Source of the DNA: CAZIGM01 sp964538675
Lineage (GTDB): Bacteria > Bacillota > Bacilli > Tepidibacillales > Tepidibacillaceae
Assembly (NCBI GenBank): GCA_964538675.1
Contig: CAZIGM010000073.1
Span: 1 to 6,898 of the forward strand
Length of the DNA: 6,898 nucleotides
Reading direction: 5' to 3'
The notes beneath the pieces were generated by a model. The model searched no databases and was not told where the DNA came from. It saw only the letters and a program-made list of their open reading frames with translations. The position numbers were made by a program, and so were the translations under genes. Positions 5,992 through 6,898 of the stretch are shown in pieces (position 1 is the stretch's first letter; every line of letters begins with the position of its first letter).

Positions 5992-6729
5992 CTAATACTG
6001 TTTTTCAGGAATATCTACTAATTTAACTAGCGGTTTTATACCGCTATTGATTTTCTCAGTTGTTTTATTACCTTCGATATCTGTTTCTATTTTTATCATA
6101 TCTCCTGTCAGAAAATTATAATCTTCGTAAGTCCCTTCACCACTACCAGTATGAAAGGATTCTGTTGTTGTTCCTATCAAATACCAATCACTATCTTGAT
6201 AACGGAATCTATATTTATTTGACCATCTCCAATTACTTCCGCCATAAAAATTCACTAAAATAGATCCTCTGTCAATTATTATAGATTCATATGGATCTCC
6301 CCATACTCCTCCTTCATTTGCTTTTAATATAAGTTTTTCCGACTTAACCGATAGATTATAGGATTTATTCTGATTTTGAAGAAGAATAAAGAAAATTCGA
6401 GGATAACTAAAATCCATATCCCCATCTTTTTCAATTACTGCAGCTATATCTGATAATGAATCATTATTTAAATCACCTTCAACAGAATCTTTAAGTTTCC
6501 ATCCTTGTGGTATGAATGTCTCTAAATTATTACCGTTTACTGGTAATATAAGTGTTTCATTTATAATATTTTCTGTGTTCTCTATTTCCTTAGCAATATT
6601 AGAAAGTGAATCATGTTCATTGTCATTGACTACTTCTTCCTCATTTATAGCTTCATTATTTGCAATATTACATGAGCTAATAATAAATATACTTGACATC
6701 ATAATTATTAAATATTTAAATTTTTTCAA
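5992..6729 (-). CDS. Putative lipoprotein with calcium-loop-like (VCBS/FG-GAP type) motif
   Basis: A 245-residue exported protein of unknown function. A positively charged start, a hydrophobic stretch (7-19) and lipobox I17-S18-S19-C20 predict cleavage by signal peptidase II and lipid attachment at C20, anchoring it to the outer face of the membrane. An acidic, Asn/Glu-rich linker (about 21-60) is followed by a globular domain. GDLNNDSLSDI (85-95) has the D-x-N-x-D-x-x-x-D spacing of a calcium loop, as in VCBS/FG-GAP repeats, although the usual Gly is Ser91. The domain is rich in aromatic residues (GVWGDPYESI, FYGGSNWRWSNKYRFRYQDSDWYLIG). Start is TTG (6727-6729), supported by AAGGAG (6739-6744) 9 nt upstream; no ATG fits better. 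It appears to be a single-gene unit. From memory similar proteins occur in other Firmicutes; none has a role I can name. Confidence 0.85.
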   Translation of the reverse strand: MKKFKYLIIMMSSIFIISSCNIANNEAINEEEVVNDNEHDSLSNIAKEIENTENIINETLILPVNGNNLETFIPQGWKLKDSVEGDLNNDSLSDIAAVIEKDGDMDFSYPRIFFILLQNQNKSYNLSVKSEKLILKANEGGVWGDPYESIIIDRGSILVNFYGGSNWRWSNKYRFRYQDSDWYLIGTTTESFHTGSGEGTYEDYNFLTGDMIKIETDIEGNKTTEKINSGIKPLVKLVDIPEKQY

Positions 6730-6738
6730 TATAGATCT

Positions 6739-6744
6739 CTCCTT
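6739..6744 (-). promoter_or_regulatory. Ribosome binding site supporting the TTG start of the lipoprotein
   Basis: AAGGAG on the minus strand, 9 nt before TTG at 6729. The TTG precedes a typical Lys-Lys lipoprotein signal peptide, so it is accepted as the initiator. Confidence 0.75.
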
Positions 6745-6756
6745 ATATATATTTAG

Positions 6757-6795
6757 ATATGAAGATGCAAAATCAAATTATTTATTTCTTCATAT
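6757..6795. repeat. 9-bp inverted repeat in the lipoprotein leader
   Basis: ATATGAAGA (6757-6765) and TCTTCATAT (6787-6795) are perfect inverted repeats around a 21-base spacer. They lie upstream of the lipoprotein ribosome binding site, and the distal arm overlaps a TATAAT hexamer (minus strand, 6794-6799) that could be its -10 element. This could be an operator or a leader hairpin. In such AT-rich DNA chance cannot be excluded. The remaining bases to 6898 show nothing further I can support. Confidence 0.35.
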
Positions 6796-6898
6796 TATAT
6801 TTGTATTCAAATTATAAAAAAATATAGTTAAATCAATATTAAAAGATGAATCATTTTTTAAATTTTATATTTTTCCTTATTGTCCTATATTAATAAAC

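Noticed and set aside
6060..6263. Plus-strand open frame of 67 codons
   Set aside because: Antisense to the lipoprotein with no recognisable features.
6512..6817. Plus-strand open frame of 101 codons
   Set aside because: Antisense to the lipoprotein signal peptide and leader; apparent membrane character is a reflection of that composition.

Overview
The window is AT-rich throughout (about 30% GC by eye). Every supported gene lies on the minus strand behind a Gram-positive style Shine-Dalgarno sequence. Base composition, protein sequences and gene content suggest a low-GC Firmicute, most likely a clostridial anaerobe; this is inference, as there is no rRNA or other decisive marker. No complete mobile element, CRISPR array, tRNA or rRNA was found.

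Layout in plus coordinates (transcription runs right to left). Left edge, 1-169: non-coding DNA with an imperfect palindrome and a 10-bp direct repeat. 170-1231: a tyrosine recombinase with an IntI/XerD-like catalytic domain and an N-terminal add-on domain; a stem-loop spans its stop codon and a possible 17-codon leader ORF precedes it. 1351-1418: a long hairpin with a T-run on the minus strand, the likely terminator of the next transcript. 1458-2660 and 2714-4513: a two-gene unit, recQ followed 53 nt later by an RlmI/RlmK-type rRNA methyltransferase. 4604-4732: a non-coding block of five consecutive palindromes, clearly richer in GC than its surroundings. 4761-4790: terminator of the next gene. 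4857-5480: a beta-carbonic anhydrase with a perfect AGGAGG ribosome binding site. 5541-5849: a GNAT acetyltransferase cut off at its acetyl-CoA loop, probably a pseudogene. 5992-6729: a lipoprotein with a TTG start and a calcium-loop-like motif. 6730-6898: AT-rich leader and upstream DNA.

The genes do not form one pathway. recQ and the methyltransferase look like ordinary housekeeping genes sharing a transcript. Carbonic anhydrase, lipoprotein and GNAT remnant look like independent units. Signs of genome fluidity are the recombinase, the palindrome cluster, a 15-bp tandem duplication at the methyltransferase stop and the truncated GNAT. The best candidates for something undescribed are the palindrome cluster upstream of recQ, and the recombinase considered together with the foldable DNA at its 3' side. 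I see no clear new multi-gene system.
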